A stretch of 64,000 nt of DNA from Ottelia alismoides (GCA_037367405.1 JAZKJV010002622.1:248001-312000), one strand, 5' to 3'; positions 51,172 through 62,604 are shown, counted from the stretch's first letter. The notes: generated by a model from the sequence alone, not told the origin. Made by a program: numbers and translations.

Positions 51172-51527
51172 CCCCCTATACTTAGCGTGTGATATGTCCT
51201 CAGAGCATGAAAAGCGAGGACGGAGACATATCTCGTGATAAGCGTAGGAGAACAAAAATATGTAGAAGTCATCCTGCCCCCTATACTTAGGCATGGCAGC
51301 CTAAGTGTAGAAGAAAATGAAAAATGGGGTGGACGAGGTCAAGAAAGAAAGTGTGAGAGTATATACATGATGGACATCGGTCCCCCCTATACTTAGGCTC
51401 ATGTCAGCCTAAGTATAGGACATGAGTGAGTATGAGGACCGATGAGATTGTAGGATGTACAGTGAATAGTGTATGGATTCTGGTGACTCTTCCCCCTATG
51501 CTTAGGATCTGGTCATCTTAAGTATAT
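51172..51527 (-). repeat. PPT-like hairpin array, A copy
   Basis: The units lie at 51172-51249 (long; gatatgtcctc facing gagacatatctc), 51281-51310, 51387-51418 and 51496-51527, spaced 105-110 bases apart. The second and third read ctatacttaggc ... gcctaagtgtag and ctatacttaggct ... agcctaagtatag. All four are preceded by four to six C on the plus strand. Confidence 0.8.
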
Positions 51528-51604
51528 TCGTAGATAAAAATATTTGAAGCTGGGGTGAGTGATTAGAGTCGTGGGAGGGAGGGGGAGAATGTACAACAAT
51601 GGTG

Positions 51605-51605
<1 letters not shown>

Positions 51606-51642
<37 letters not shown>

Positions 51643-51643
51643 A
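51606..51643. repeat. (AT)n(CA)n microsatellite
   Basis: An at run of about 25 bases is followed by a ca run of about 13, just outside the integrase end of A. It is likely to vary in length. Confidence 0.9.
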
Positions 51644-51689
51644 AGATATGGTATGAATCTTTCTAGATGCTGATGATGGCGAGAGCTCA

Positions 51690-52940
51690 CTGCTGCAAGG
51701 TCTCATGCGCGGCTCTATATGTATTTGTTGAGTCTGTCTCGCGCATGAATATAATCTCCTCAACATGGACTAACTGTTCATTGGGTTCGACGAAGTGCTT
51801 CAGCAGTTGTCTATTGACTAGAAATGTCTGTGCTTCATCTGTGATATCTGAGATCCCAACACATCCACTATCATGCATAACACGGACTATGAATGGGACC
51901 GTCCACTTGGATTTCAGCATGCCTTGGAAAACCTTCAACTTTGTATTGAACAACCATACCTTCTGTCTAGGAACAAAGGTCTTTCGTCTGATATATCTAT
52001 CATGCCAACGCTTTACTTTGTCCTTGTGCATCAAATTGTTATCATATGCACGGTTTCTGACTTCTACAAGCTCATTCAGATCCATCTCTCTCTGTCTCTG
52101 CCCTTGGTGTGTGTTCCATTTGACTTTCTTGATTGCCATTCTGATTTATGCACTAATTCTGCGGGCAAATGGCACGGCTTTCCAAATACCATACTAAATG
52201 GGGAGGTTCCTAATGGTGTCTTGTAAGTTGTCCTATAAGCCCATAGGACCTGATCCAAAATCTGAGACCATTCCTTTCTGTCTTTGCGGACAAGCTTATG
52301 CAATATGGTTTTCACCTCTCTATTCGACAACTCAGCCTTGCCATTGGTCTGTGGGTGGTAAGGACTAGCAACATGGTGTTCGATGCCGTAATCCTTCAAG
52401 AGCTTCTTCACATCTCTGTTTATGAGGTGGCTACCCCCATATGATATCAATACTTTGGGAATCTCGAACCTAGAGATGATGTGATCTCTAACGAATTTAC
52501 ATATAGTCTTGCTGTTCGCGGCTCCCGTTGGGATAGACTCCACCCACCTTGACAGATAATCTACCACCAGAAGGATGCATTCGAATCCATGACTAACATG
52601 GAATGGTCCCATGAAGTCGATGCCCCAGGCGTCAAAGACATCACAATTGATGACAAGCAGCATTGGCATCTCATCCTTGGAACCAATGGTTCCTCCCATT
52701 CGCTGGCATACTGGGCACGACTTTGTTGCATTACAAAACATAGTCAGCCAGTATAATCCACACTGAAGTACCTTGCATGCGGTCCTCTTCCCGGAGTGGT
52801 GTCCTCCTGCCTCCAGACTGTGGCATAAAGTAAGGACACTCTGATATTCCTCCTGAGGGATACACCGTCTCCATACACAATCCAGTCCTTCAAAGAAAAG
52901 GATCGGATCCTCCCAATGGTAATGTCTTGAATCCGACTTC
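51690..52940 (-). pseudogene. pol: Integrase of element A
   Basis: The 221-codon ORF 52076-52741 covers the second half of the zinc finger (CPVCQRMG) and the core; the first half (GGHHSGKR) can be read upstream to about 52870. Core motifs are GIDFMGPF, VDYLSRWVE, SYGGSHL and YHPQTNGKAELSNRE. The first Asp and the Glu are present, but the second Asp (SDGG in the family) is Tyr, so catalysis should be lost. The C-terminal domain continues in another frame in the 150-codon ORF 51687-52139 (LNELVEVRNRAYDNN, then PFIVRV and the VNRQLLKHF end), overlapping the core ORF by 64 bases. No chromodomain follows, as expected for Athila/Tat. Confidence 0.9.
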
Positions 52941-52942
52941 AG

Positions 52943-53580
52943 TCAGTCTATGTGGCTCTTGGGCCAATCTTCGGGAACTTTCTTGGAGACAAGATAGTTC
53001 ACGATATTGGCATACCATGGGAGTGAGTCGACAACAAAAATTGACAAGTCAGGGAAGGAGTCTTGAATCGGTGTATCATCAGAAGCCTTAAGAACCTCGA
53101 GACAGGAGAGGTGATCAACTACTATGTTCTTCTTTCCATGTTTATCATGAATGTCCAAATCAAATTCCTGGATGAGCAGAATCCACCTAAGAAGATGCAC
53201 CTTTGCGTCCTTCTTTTCCATTAAGTATCGTAGCATTGTGTGGTTAGTGAACACAATCACCTTGGATCCAATTAGGTGAGATCTGAACTTATCCAAGGCG
53301 AGCACTACTGTAAGCATCTCCTTTTACGTAACTGTATAGTTACGCTGAGCAGTATCAAGCACTTTGCTTGCATAGTGTATGGCGAACGAGACACCATCCC
53401 TCCTCTGTCCTAACACAGGCCCAACAGCAAAGTATGAAGCGTCCGTCATGATCTCAAAAGGTAGAGACCAATCTGGGGCTTGTAGGATAAAGGCGTCCAT
53501 GATCATCTTCTGTAATTGCTTAAAGACTTTAAGACATTTGTGATCGACAATGAACTCCATGTCTTTGCCTAAAAGCTCAG
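52943..53580 (-). pseudogene. pol: RNase H of element A
   Basis: Two ORFs, 53324-53560 and 52943-53317, form one domain separated by a TAA at about 53321. Motifs are MTDASYFAVGPVLGQ (first Asp), [17 protein letters not shown] (Glu), TNHTMLRYL (Asp changed to Asn) and VVDHLSCLE (last Asp). With the stop and the Asn the enzyme would be inactive. The second ORF runs on into the spacer before integrase ([20 protein letters not shown]) and ends in a TGA at about 52943. Confidence 0.9.
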
Positions 53581-54477
53581 TTAGCGGTCGGGCAATCTTT
53601 GAAAAAGCCTTGATAAATCTTTAAAATCCAACATGCCCGAGGAAGGACTGCAACTGTTTCACATTGGTTGGTGGCTGGAGTAGTCTAATGACATCCACCT
53701 GGGCAGGTTCAACCTCCATTCCTCTCTTGGAGATGACATGCCCCAAGACAATGCCCTCCGTCACCATGAAGTGACTTTTCTCTTAGGAGAGCACCAGATT
53801 GACCTGCCAACACCGCTTGGGAACTCGATCCAGATTCCTAAGATAGGAATCGAAGGAATCACCGTGGACCGAGAAGTCATCCATGAAGACTTCCAGGAAT
53901 TCACCGACCATTTTGGCGAATACAACAATCATGCACCTTTGAAAAGTACCAAGAGCATTGCATAACCCAATAAGCATGCTCCTGAAAGCGTAGGTACCAA
54001 AGGGGCATGTAAACGTGATTTTCTTCTAGTCCTCAGGAGCTATGTCTACTTGATTGTTGCCCGAGAACCCGTTTAAAATGCAGAAGAATTCTTTCCCCGC
54101 TAATCTCTTTAAGATCTGATCAATGAATGGTAGGGGGAAATGATCCTTCTTTATCGCGGCATTCAGGCATCTGTAATCCACACAGACGCGCCACGATGTG
54201 GGTACTCATGTGACGATCTCCTCTCCGTCCTCATTGGTGGTCGTCTGAATTCATGATTTTTTCGAGACAACATGGATTTGTGCCACCCATTTAGAATCGA
54301 AGATGGGATAAATAAAACCCACGTTGCACCATTTCTCTATCTCCTTCTTCACCACCTCTCGTAAATTTGGATTCAACCGACATTGGAATTTCCGAGAGAG
54401 TTTAGCCTCATTCTCTGAGTAGATATGGTGCGAACACAGAGCGACATTTATCCCATGGAGATCGAAAATGCTCCAAC
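53581..54477 (-). pseudogene. pol: RT of element A
   Basis: RT is readable on the minus strand over about 300 codons, broken by stops near 54250, 54210, 54030, 53785 and 53620. Recognisable parts are FIYPIFDSKWVAQIHVV (about 54320), WRVCVDYRCLN (about 54185), KDHFPLPFIDQIL (about 54140) and FMDDFSV at 53876-53887. The active-site aspartate pair is therefore intact. A 64-codon ORF (53783-53977) holds the last motif. The QVNLVLS segment after it is the position into which element N inserted in the RT of B. Confidence 0.85.
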
Positions 54478-55155
54478 CTATTTCCTTGTGGTTTTTCTCC
54501 AGATCTCTAACAAGCGAGTTTCCTGCTCCTCGTTCAATCGCGTGTTGATGATGATTGGATATTTCTTCTCTTGTCCCGCAAGGAAGGCGTATTTTAGTGT
54601 TGTGGGTAAAAGTTTGTGCTCAGGTAAGGTGTGATCATGAAGGAAGTATGACTCAATCGAATCTGGCTCTGTACTGGTAGTGGTTGGGTCTGTCCTTGAA
54701 ATTAATGCCACCAACTCATTCGACACTAAAGTCGGATAGTCAAAGGTCTCCAAACAATCAGCAAAATCCACGTCTGACTCATCATCCTCATCTTCTGATT
54801 GTCCTAAAGAGGGAAGGACTGACAAGCCCAGCTGGGCCTCTACGTCATCGAAGATGTTGGGGGATGCACATGCTGCGTTGTACTCGTTCCTAAGGATCTC
54901 TCAAACTGACTCATGCATAGGATATTCTCCGGAGGAGAGGGACTCACCGGTTTTGGCTCTGTCTCCATGGCCCAATTGTATCTACACGAATACATTCTAC
55001 TTCAGACGATGTGTACTCGGTGCTGGATTCTGAGTCCGGCCTTTGCCACCTGGTCTGCTTCAACTCAAGTTCCTCATCTCTGCCTGGAGTTTGGAACTGA
55101 ATCTTCCCGATCTTGTAATCAAATAAGGCCCCTGATGTTCTAAGGAAGGGCCTTC
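54478..55155 (-). pseudogene. pol: Protease-RT connection of element A
   Basis: A 115-codon ORF (54478-54825) contains the conserved lead-in to RT, LPTTLKYAFLAGQEKKYPII, followed by a leucine-rich helix. In Athila/Tat elements this segment precedes the first RT block. The remainder up to 55155 has short frames with acidic sequence. Confidence 0.7.
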
Positions 55156-55431
55156 CTAATATGATATGGGCATCTCTCCAATTTTGAGGGTCTCCATATC
55201 AAGGATTGTGAAGTCCACCATGTATTCCTGACCCTCAACTTTGATGATAACGTTTCTCAATTCTCCTAGGGACCTCTTAGTGGATTTATCTGCAAACTGA
55301 AGTAGTGCTCTAGATTTACTAAGAGGTCTGAGATTAAGCCGCTCGTAGAGGGATGTAGGCATCAAGTTAATTGAGGAGCCGTTATCAAGGAGAGTGCGTG
55401 CAAACGCAGTGTCATTGACATGACTCACCAC
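55156..55431 (-). pseudogene. pol: Protease of element A
   Basis: A 91-codon ORF carries the retropepsin loop TLLDNGSSINLMP (active-site Asp at about 55384-55386), the LRPLSKSRALLQFADKST strand and the GQEYMVDFTILDM flap-side region. The Asp-x-Gly variant is normal for this clade. It is an aspartic protease that would act as a dimer to cut gag-pol. The ORF lacks a natural start, since it is an internal part of the polyprotein. Confidence 0.8.
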
Positions 55432-57041
55432 ATAATGTGCACCTGTGTCTCTTCATTTCCTTGGAAACGTATTCTTAATTATGCAAGTAGTGGCTATTGA
55501 CATAACGTGTTTCTCAACACAGCTTTTGGACTTCCTTCTAACTCTAGTAGGTGTGGATCTCACCTTAAGGTATTTCTGGAATGCAGGTGTCATTTCCACA
55601 TACGTATCGAAGGGGATTGTGATCTTGACGTATTTGTTACAGAATGCTGCCATCTCAGGGTCATCTTTTTGTATTTTTTTGGTTTTCTTCTTTCCACCCT
55701 TAAGAGCTCGGGGAAAGGGATTATTGATGCTGACTCTTATTCCGAAAATGAAAGATTTTCATTGAACTGAGGAACTGAGTTCTGTACATGACTCTAACAA
55801 GGATACTGACTCGGACTCTGACTAAAAGAAAATTTCTGTTGTGAAACCGGTGATGCATCTTCCGCAACTGCAGGCACATCATCCTCAGATGGAGGTGCAG
55901 ACTCTTCATCAGTCTCGCTGGACTCACTGTGGGTGCTATTCTCCTTCTTCTTTGAGGACTTAGAGGTCCTCTTCTTCTGCCGTTGGTGGTGGTGGTCCTG
56001 CTCCTATGCGTCCAAGTTCTCCTCAGGTAGAGACTTGGCGGTGTCTTCCTCTGGTGCACGTGCCTGATCAGGTACGATCACGATCCTTCCGCTCCTAAGG
56101 GACATATGATTAACATTATCATATCGAAAGGATCTCATGTTCAGATAAAGAGTTATCTGGATAGTATACCTGATCTCGAGATGGGTTCTGACCCTGATTC
56201 AGGCTATTTGGGTTAGCCTGTACCTGGGCGGGAATTGGAGTCTTCGGCTCCCTCTGCTGGTCCTGGGTACGGGAAACACGATTCAAATCCGTTCTCATAT
56301 CTAGGTAGTCATTCTGAATTTGTTGGACCCTATCAGTCAGGGTCTGGATCGCCAAAGTGAGGGACTCCGATTCGTTTGTAGGAGGGGCTTGCTGATGGTG
56401 ACTAGAGGACGAGTTTATGTATTGGCCCTATTGGCCATGCCGATACTGCTACTGATGGGACGGTGGTGGAGGGACATGCTGGCCCGAGTGGAAAATTCAC
56501 TACTGTTGGTGCTTCTAAGGATGGTACCCTTGTTCGGGCCGGGACTGTACGAAGCACGGTGCGAGGACGGAGCTGGTTTCTTGGTAAGCTAGGGAAGGTT
56601 GGTGAGACTGACCATTCCCTATCCCCGACTGTCTGCCGATGGGGTCATGGTTGTACCATAGCCCGTTTATATTGAACACCTGCGGAGGCTCCTCGTATCC
56701 TGTCTCCACTTGTGGGGGTCTGTGTTGCTCCTGTTGAGTATACTGCTACTCTTCTACCCAGATACCTGAGGCCCCAGTGCCTGTTCTTGTACAAGATGAA
56801 CTCGGTGTACAGGTACAGGTGGTGTAGAAGGGACAGATAGACGTATCTTGGCTACCTTCTCAGTCAGTTCCTCCACTTGTTTCGACAATCGCGAGAGTGC
56901 CTCAAGGTCAGTGACCCTCTTGTGAATCTGTTCGACCATGGTTAACTTGTCATCTATTATCCCCATGCTGGGGATGAGGTCCTCTGTCAGATCCTCTATA
57001 GTCCTCCTAGTTGTATCATTAGATAGGCTTAAGGGAGACAA
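55432..57041 (-). pseudogene. gag: Linker between gag core and protease of A
   Basis: A run of short minus-strand ORFs (55453-55653, 55721-56059, 56119-56355, 56515-56709, 56754-57041) makes up the low-complexity, Gln/Pro/Ser-rich part behind the capsid domain. 56754-57041 has a heptad-like stretch around LSRLSKQVEELTEKVAKI, a likely coiled coil. No CCHC zinc knuckle is visible. The same linker is kept in B (44136-45722) and D (16612-17122). Confidence 0.6.
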
Positions 57042-57110
57042 CTGATAGGCCCTGGTGGCCTGAGATCTGCATGTTTACGCCATCTGCTCCAAGATCTTCC
57101 ATACAACATC

Positions 57111-58085
57111 TTAATTTTTGTTCAGATAACTTCCTCCACAGGCGGTACTTACTAACCCATGCATCTTTGGGGTCATGCCATAGAACAATGTCTGGACTCT
57201 GATCACTTTTGTAATGCCGTGGCAAGGACATTTCTGTGTCAAGTCATTAAATCGATCCCAGGCTTCATAGAATGGTTCATTTGGTCCGTGGGAAAAACTT
57301 ACGGTCTTGGTTCTCATCTGATTAGTCCTACTGAGTGGGTAGAACTTCTTCAAGAATAGGTCCCTGAACTGCATCCAGGTCGTATATCTCACCCTGAGAT
57401 TTTTCAACCAATGAGCGGCCATATCTCCTAAGGCAAATGGGGTGGCCTTCAACCTGATGTAGTCATACACAACCCTAGGGTAACTAAGGTTGTTGCAAAC
57501 TAGCTCAAAGTATCTAAGGAAGGCATATGGTTCTTCGTTGGTGTTTCCATTGAACTTCGGCAGCATGCTCAGAAAGTGGGGCTTCAGCTCGAACGCTTCA
57601 GAGGGGGCCTCATGCACTAGCCAGCTACGTATTTCATTCTTTGCGGGATTGTAGGCGTCAACCATGGGTCGTTCAATTCCTTTGGCCTCGATCAGTTGTC
57701 CCATCCTAGCCATCAGTTCTGCATTTAATTGCTCGACTCTAGCTAGCCAGGCCAGTACTTGGAGCATGGGGTCATCTATGTGTTCCTCTTCGTCAGGGTT
57801 TTTCTTTGACATTTTGTCCTCCTTTCCTGGGTGAAGAAGATGGTCTAAGTTAGAGTACATATCAAAGAAGACATTCTCATCGAGGTGATGGTATTCCTCA
57901 ATGGAATCAGAGGAGAGAAAAGGTTTGGTTTGAGCGTAACCACCCTGGGAGTCAAGGATTCCAGACTCAAGAGGGTCATGAGCTCGAGTTGGCTCAAGTT
58001 GCACTTGGGCCGGAGAAGACGAAATTTGTGAGGGGCTCAAAGAGAGATTTGTGAAATGGGAATAGATATCCCCCCATTCAGTCAT
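57111..58085 (-). CDS. gag: Gag core of element A (324 codons, ends at a premature stop)
   Basis: This is the longest ORF in the window. After an acidic, Ser-rich N-terminal part (residues 1-100) comes a helix (QVLAWLARVEQLNAELMARM, about 108-127), then the Retrotrans_gag (capsid) domain: LPKFNGNTNEEPYAFLRYFE (about 175-194), AAHWLKNL, FRDLFLKKFYPLSRTNQM, EPFYEAWDRFNDLTQKCPCHG and the closing GGSYLNKN. It would form the virus-like particle in the cytoplasm. The start at 58085 is the first Met after a leader without long frames. TAA at 57111 and another about 13 codons later separate it from the linker. Family gag normally runs on, so this is a truncated polyprotein. Confidence 0.9.
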   Translation of the reverse strand: MTEWGDIYSHFTNLSLSPSQISSSPAQVQLEPTRAHDPLESGILDSQGGYAQTKPFLSSDSIEEYHHLDENVFFDMYSNLDHLLHPGKEDKMSKKNPDEEEHIDDPMLQVLAWLARVEQLNAELMARMGQLIEAKGIERPMVDAYNPAKNEIRSWLVHEAPSEAFELKPHFLSMLPKFNGNTNEEPYAFLRYFELVCNNLSYPRVVYDYIRLKATPFALGDMAAHWLKNLRVRYTTWMQFRDLFLKKFYPLSRTNQMRTKTVSFSHGPNEPFYEAWDRFNDLTQKCPCHGITKVIRVQTLFYGMTPKMHGLVSTACGGSYLNKN

Positions 58086-59470
58086 TTTGGATGGCGAGAA
58101 TAAGAGTCAGGAGTATATGATACGATTTTACTCCTACCTGAAACAAACAAGTGAATCCAAACCCTGATTTTCACACTCAACATAGTGAAAACCCGAAATC
58201 GAGTTTGATTAATCTGGTTGATTTTAAGTGTGAATTTCAAATAAATAACAAAGGTTACGTATCCTATAGGGAAGTCGGCTGAAAGCCGGATGCGTCTTCC
58301 CTATTTAACCTCTCACCTAAGATACATGTGCCCTTTCTTTCTCTGCTCATATCCCATGTTGAGGAGTTCAAAGATCTGCCCCTATCTACCTGCAAGCAGG
58401 TGGAGGCTGACAAGGCTGGGACTTCACCTTGAGGGGTTACTAGCAACTTATCGCGAAGAACCTCTGATTCACCCCTATCTACCTAAGAACTGGTGGAGGT
58501 TACTTGGTGCTAGTCAGTGAACTTGAAAGTATTCAACTTGTGATATTTGCTTGGATCAGTTGGTACGTGATATGGAAGGTGGGGATTTTGGCTCTGCCTT
58601 AGGGTATGCACACACACTCTAGTACCCTCACTCAGCCAGAAAACATGGTCGGGGTTAATCTCCCGCAAGCAAAATTTCTGATTTTATTGATTTTTGGTCA
58701 ATTAAGTTTAGCAGTCCCAGTTTTAATTTAGGTGATTACTTGATTAGTTCAACCACAAAGCATGCCTATCGTCCAGTCCCAATTTCCTTTTTCCTAAGTT
58801 TGAAAAACCAAGGGAAAAGGAGTCGAGAGAAGCCGATGCAAGATAAAACAGTGATGAAATGCCAAGTAGAGAAGACTTACAGTGATCCCTTCACTTTTAT
58901 GCAGGATGCAAAACAGAATTGAAAACTTTATACTACATGCAATGCAAGCGATAAAAGTCGCTTCTAGACAGGCAGTTCTATTAGCGAGTGAAGCACGGAT
59001 TGAATTTGACTAGATATGCGGTTTAAGTGCATCTTTTAAGTACGAAGTGTGGTCCTAGAATTTTACGAGCACAAGCAAGTCCTAAAGTAGCTTTAAGAGC
59101 CACAAGTGCAAGCCTGTTCTACATAAAAGCAATCCACACATCACACGAGGACACGTTTCCACTATACTTACACATGCAAGAACCCAAACGGGAACCACCG
59201 GAAAGTTGCAAAAATAGTGAAAATAAGGGAAATTTACAAAGTCCTCACAAATCTCTCAAATTATTTACATGCAATTCCTTGGTTTTCCTGGCAAAGCACC
59301 TTCGACTCCTCTTTTTCCTCGCATGAAAATAAAAAGAGGTTAGATAAAGGATGACACAAAATAGACAAAAATAAAGGACAGATAATTATTCACAAGAAGA
59401 GCCGGGAATCAGACTACCCGGGGATGGAAAATCAAAACTCAAAATTTATAAAAATTAACCTAAACCATGC
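58086..59470 (-). other. 5' leader of element A
   Basis: These are 1.4 kb between PBS and gag. There are landmarks shared with N and D (see the N leader) and an internal pair of similar blocks, 'cccctatctacctgcaagcagg' region (58380) and 'cccctatctacctaagaactgg' region (58471), about 90 bases apart. The ORFs at 58290-58520, 58740-58922 and 59027-59326 have no recognisable content. Confidence 0.6.
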
Positions 59471-59489
59471 CTCTCCGGCAACGGCGCCA
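59471..59489 (-). promoter_or_regulatory. tRNA-Asp primer-binding site of A
   Basis: The plus strand reads ctctccggcaacggcgcca, the 3' end of plant tRNA-Asp with one change (t for c at the fourth base). Two bases separate it from the LTR start at 59492. Confidence 0.92.
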
Positions 59490-59491
59490 TT

Positions 59492-62400
59492 TGATGTTCC
59501 GTATAATCGGCCTCTTGATAAGTTGTTTTAGTGCGTTGTAGTTGGACAAATCGGATGCATCAAAAACCACTTCAATTAATGTTCAATTAAATGCTAGCGA
59601 CATATTTTTATTTTACTTGGGCAAGCCCAAGGTCGAACTCAAGGAGGCAGCTTTCTCCTTAGGTCAATTCTCAGTTAATTCAGATGTCTGATTTTCATAA
59701 GATTAGTTTTTTGGTCTTTTTCTAATTTTTTATGCAATTTAAAAGAAAAATAATGCAAGTTCAAGGCAAATTTTAAGATTAAATTTGAAAGATGGTCAGA
59801 TTAAATCCAAAATTAAGAAACTTGGCCAGGATATGAAATGCAAAGAAATTAAGCTACCGTAATTTTTTTGGAATTTTTTGACTCTAAATGAATTTACTAC
59901 GAATTAAAGATGAATGCGGGGTGATTTTGCAAAATTAATTTTAATAAATATCAAAACACATTATTTCTATATATATAAAAATTATCCTAGATGGATCTAA
60001 ATAAGAGGAATCTAGGAAAATTAAGAAACATAGAAATCTATATGAATTGGACCTATTAAATATTAATTAGGAAAATTATTGTTTGATTTGCTTAGGACTC
60101 GATATGCGTGCAAATTCAATGATTTTTTGGAACAATGTTGAGTAACCTAGCCTAGGTCTAATAGGATTTTATGATGATTTTTAGAGCAACAAGGAATTTA
60201 AGATTAAATAAAAGGCACACAGTGGGCAAAATATAGAAAATTTCACCAAATTAATATTATTAAATTCCAGATAACTCACAAAAATAAGACAAGTGTTACA
60301 CAAGATAGAGGACTAATTAAACTACAACATGTAATTTTTATAATTTAAAAATGATAAAATATGGATACCTAAATATACGAGCAAAGATAGGGGCCAAATT
60401 GCAATATAGAAGATAAAATTTCTGGAAATAAAACTTGTTGATAGGGACTTAAATACAATTACCTATAATGCAGGGGGGTGGATGCGAAATTCCCAGAAAG
60501 ACATGTGCTCCTCGCGTGACGCGCCTATCAGGGACCAACTTGCAATTTCTAAAATGTTTGGGGGCTCTATGTAGCTTGCCCAGCCATCACGTGACAGACG
60601 CATGAGGGGGCTAGGCTCAGACGGTGTCAGAGGCTCGGGCAGAGGCTCAGATGACTCCTAAGGCTCGGGCTAGCTTCGGATCAACTTCGGATACTCCGAG
60701 CCAAAGGTCGGGGATGAGGCTCGGAGCTCGCAACGTGGCGCCATGTAGGCCGCTGGATCAACATGTATCTAACGGAGTCTAGGGCTGCTGGCGTGGTGCA
60801 CCTAGGGACCGTTAGATCAAGATAGATCTAACGGTGGCTGATGAAGTCGATGTGGCGTGACGCAGATCGTCAGATCCTCGTGAGATCGGACGGTTACTGT
60901 AGCTCGAAGGCGATGGTGACGTGGCTCGATCAGGACTGTCTGATCAAGGGGATCGGATGGTATATGGGCTTCTTGTTCCTCCAGTCTGCCGCCTCTTGCG
61001 GCGGACTTGTCGGAGCTCCAGTGAAGGGGATCCTACTCCGACTCCCTCCTTTGTGCTCGATGAAGCTCGTCGATGGCTCCCGGTATGCTCGGATCGATCG
61101 TGGAAGTGTCCGGAAGCTACCGGAGGTCCTAGAAGTAGCTGGGGAGGTCCTGAGGTCGGAGTCGCTGAAACTCGAATGAAGCTCCGACGAAGTTCCGTTC
61201 AGTGAAGCATAGAAGACCTGCAGAGTTAATGGTTGCCAGGAATTAAGTGCTCGTGCTCGTGGGAATGCAAGGGGTGAAATGAGGCCTATGGCATGAAGGT
61301 GAGGGTGGTCCGGCGATATTCCTCCATCGTGGCCGCGGAGCTATGGTCGGAGTTGGTGTGACGGGTCGTGGGGGCAGTCTGAAGGTGTCGTGAAGATCAG
61401 AGCTCCAAGGCGGAGCTTGGGGAACGACCAAAGCAGAGTGGAATTGAGTGGAGACGGCGAAGTAAATCAGAGAAGTTTAGAGGAAAAGAAGAAGAAGATC
61501 AGAGGAGGAATGAAGGATGCTACCTGGGAATGGAGGCTCGGGGAGGAGTCTCCGGTCGTCGCTCGAGGGTCGGTAGAGTCCCGAGCTCTTAGCAGCTCGT
61601 CAGGGAAGCTGCTGGCACAACGGAGCCTGTCGTGGATCTCGTCGGAGATGGAAACACAGTCGTCGCTCGCTCTCATTCCTAATCTCTGTCATTGATAGGT
61701 AGAACGGAGCCCTGGGATCACTCGTGCAAGGACGGATGGGGTGAAAGGAGGCCGGAGGCATTGGATTTATATAGAGAATGTGGAGGTGGCGGTGATGAGA
61801 GGCGAGATTTCATGGGGCGAGTGGAGTGATGTGGGCGAGCCTCATGGAGGTCATGGAGGCCAACGAGGAAGAGGGAAGTATGGGCTATGTCGTGGAGGTG
61901 CTAGAAGGCGGAGATGGTGTCGCGTGGCACAACCAGAGGGTGCCATGTGGTGCAATCTGGTTGGTCGATAAAGAATGTGAGATAAGAGGGATAAGATTGC
62001 TGAATTTGGAAAAACTCAAAACATAAAAGTTGAAGATCTCGATGAGACCTACAGGCTTCATGTTGACCGAAAACAGAAACGAGGTCAAATAAAGTACTAA
62101 AATACAAGGATACAATTATACATACATACACTATACAATGGGGTCCGAAAACCCAAGTTTTGCATACGAGCTCAGATTCAAATGAAATTGGTCTCATCTT
62201 GGAGATCTCTGAATGTGTGTTAATTTAAAAGTGAGTAGAGCTAGATCGGAGGCTGTATGAGAGAGATAGGTTCAAGGTCCATGACTTCTAACTTGGTTTG
62301 GGGTTTTATTGGGCAGTTATTCAAGTTAGCAATTTTTGGTATTTTTCTTCTATTATCAGTTAGTAATATATACAGTATAGAGTGCATTTATGGAATTTGT

Positions 62401-62604
62401 AGTGAGTGTAAAATATATACATATAGGGTGAATTTTACAAGTGATGAGGACTTTTCATTTAATGCTGATACAAATGCTAAGATGCAAATGTTATCAATAC
62501 ATGCATGAATGCTAATTATGCGATTTTTGTGGAAATATGCTCCTAATTGCTTGGGAACAAGGCTTTATTTTCAATTTTAAGAGTGACGAATCACATATTC
62601 ATCA
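59492..62604 (-). mobile_element. Right (5') LTR of A
   Basis: It starts tgatgttccgtataatcg and ends catattcatca, 3113 bases. It lacks about 490 bases found in the partner; the junction is near 61918 (ggcggagatggt joined to gtcgcgtgg), with gt shared by both ends in the partner. ORFs inside it (60841-61179, 61390-61695, 61901-62197) read through LTR sequence and have no recognised products. Confidence 0.9.

Larger units (their letters stand above)
49832..51689 (-). other. 3' non-coding module of A
   Basis: It shares with N and B the blocks at 50192 ('ggggggtattcccttctaag'), 50267-50325 ('gtagctacctatcccagg', 'gtgtagtcaagtcttccagc'), 50427 ('cagcatgtacatcaggag'), 50552 ('ccctccctagaggaggacgg') and 50700-50830. 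These blocks are conserved across elements whose LTRs have largely diverged. There is no ORF above 80 codons with any recognisable motif. Confidence 0.65.
46171..62604 (-). mobile_element. Element A: near-complete Athila-like retrotransposon
   Basis: A is 16.4 kb with paired LTRs, tRNA-Asp PBS, gag, protease, RT, RNase H, integrase, a 1.9-kb 3' non-coding module and a PPT, all on the minus strand. Aligned stretches of the LTRs differ by about 8% (first 209 bases) and about 11% (near the right end). The coding part has stops in gag, RT and RNase H and altered catalytic residues in RNase H and integrase, so A cannot move by itself. No envelope-like ORF lies between integrase and the 3' LTR. Confidence 0.9.

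Noticed and set aside
51172..51527. CRISPR-like array
   Set aside because: The regular spacing is superficially similar, but repeats are diverged hairpins with about 75-base non-unique spacers in a plant retrotransposon.
51667..52226. Plus-strand ORFs of 176 and 117 codons
   Set aside because: They are shadows antisense to the integrase of A.
60841..61205. Overlapping ORFs of 112 and 94 codons in the right LTR of A
   Set aside because: They run antisense to the element, and the same region of the left LTR carries different frames, so they are not conserved.
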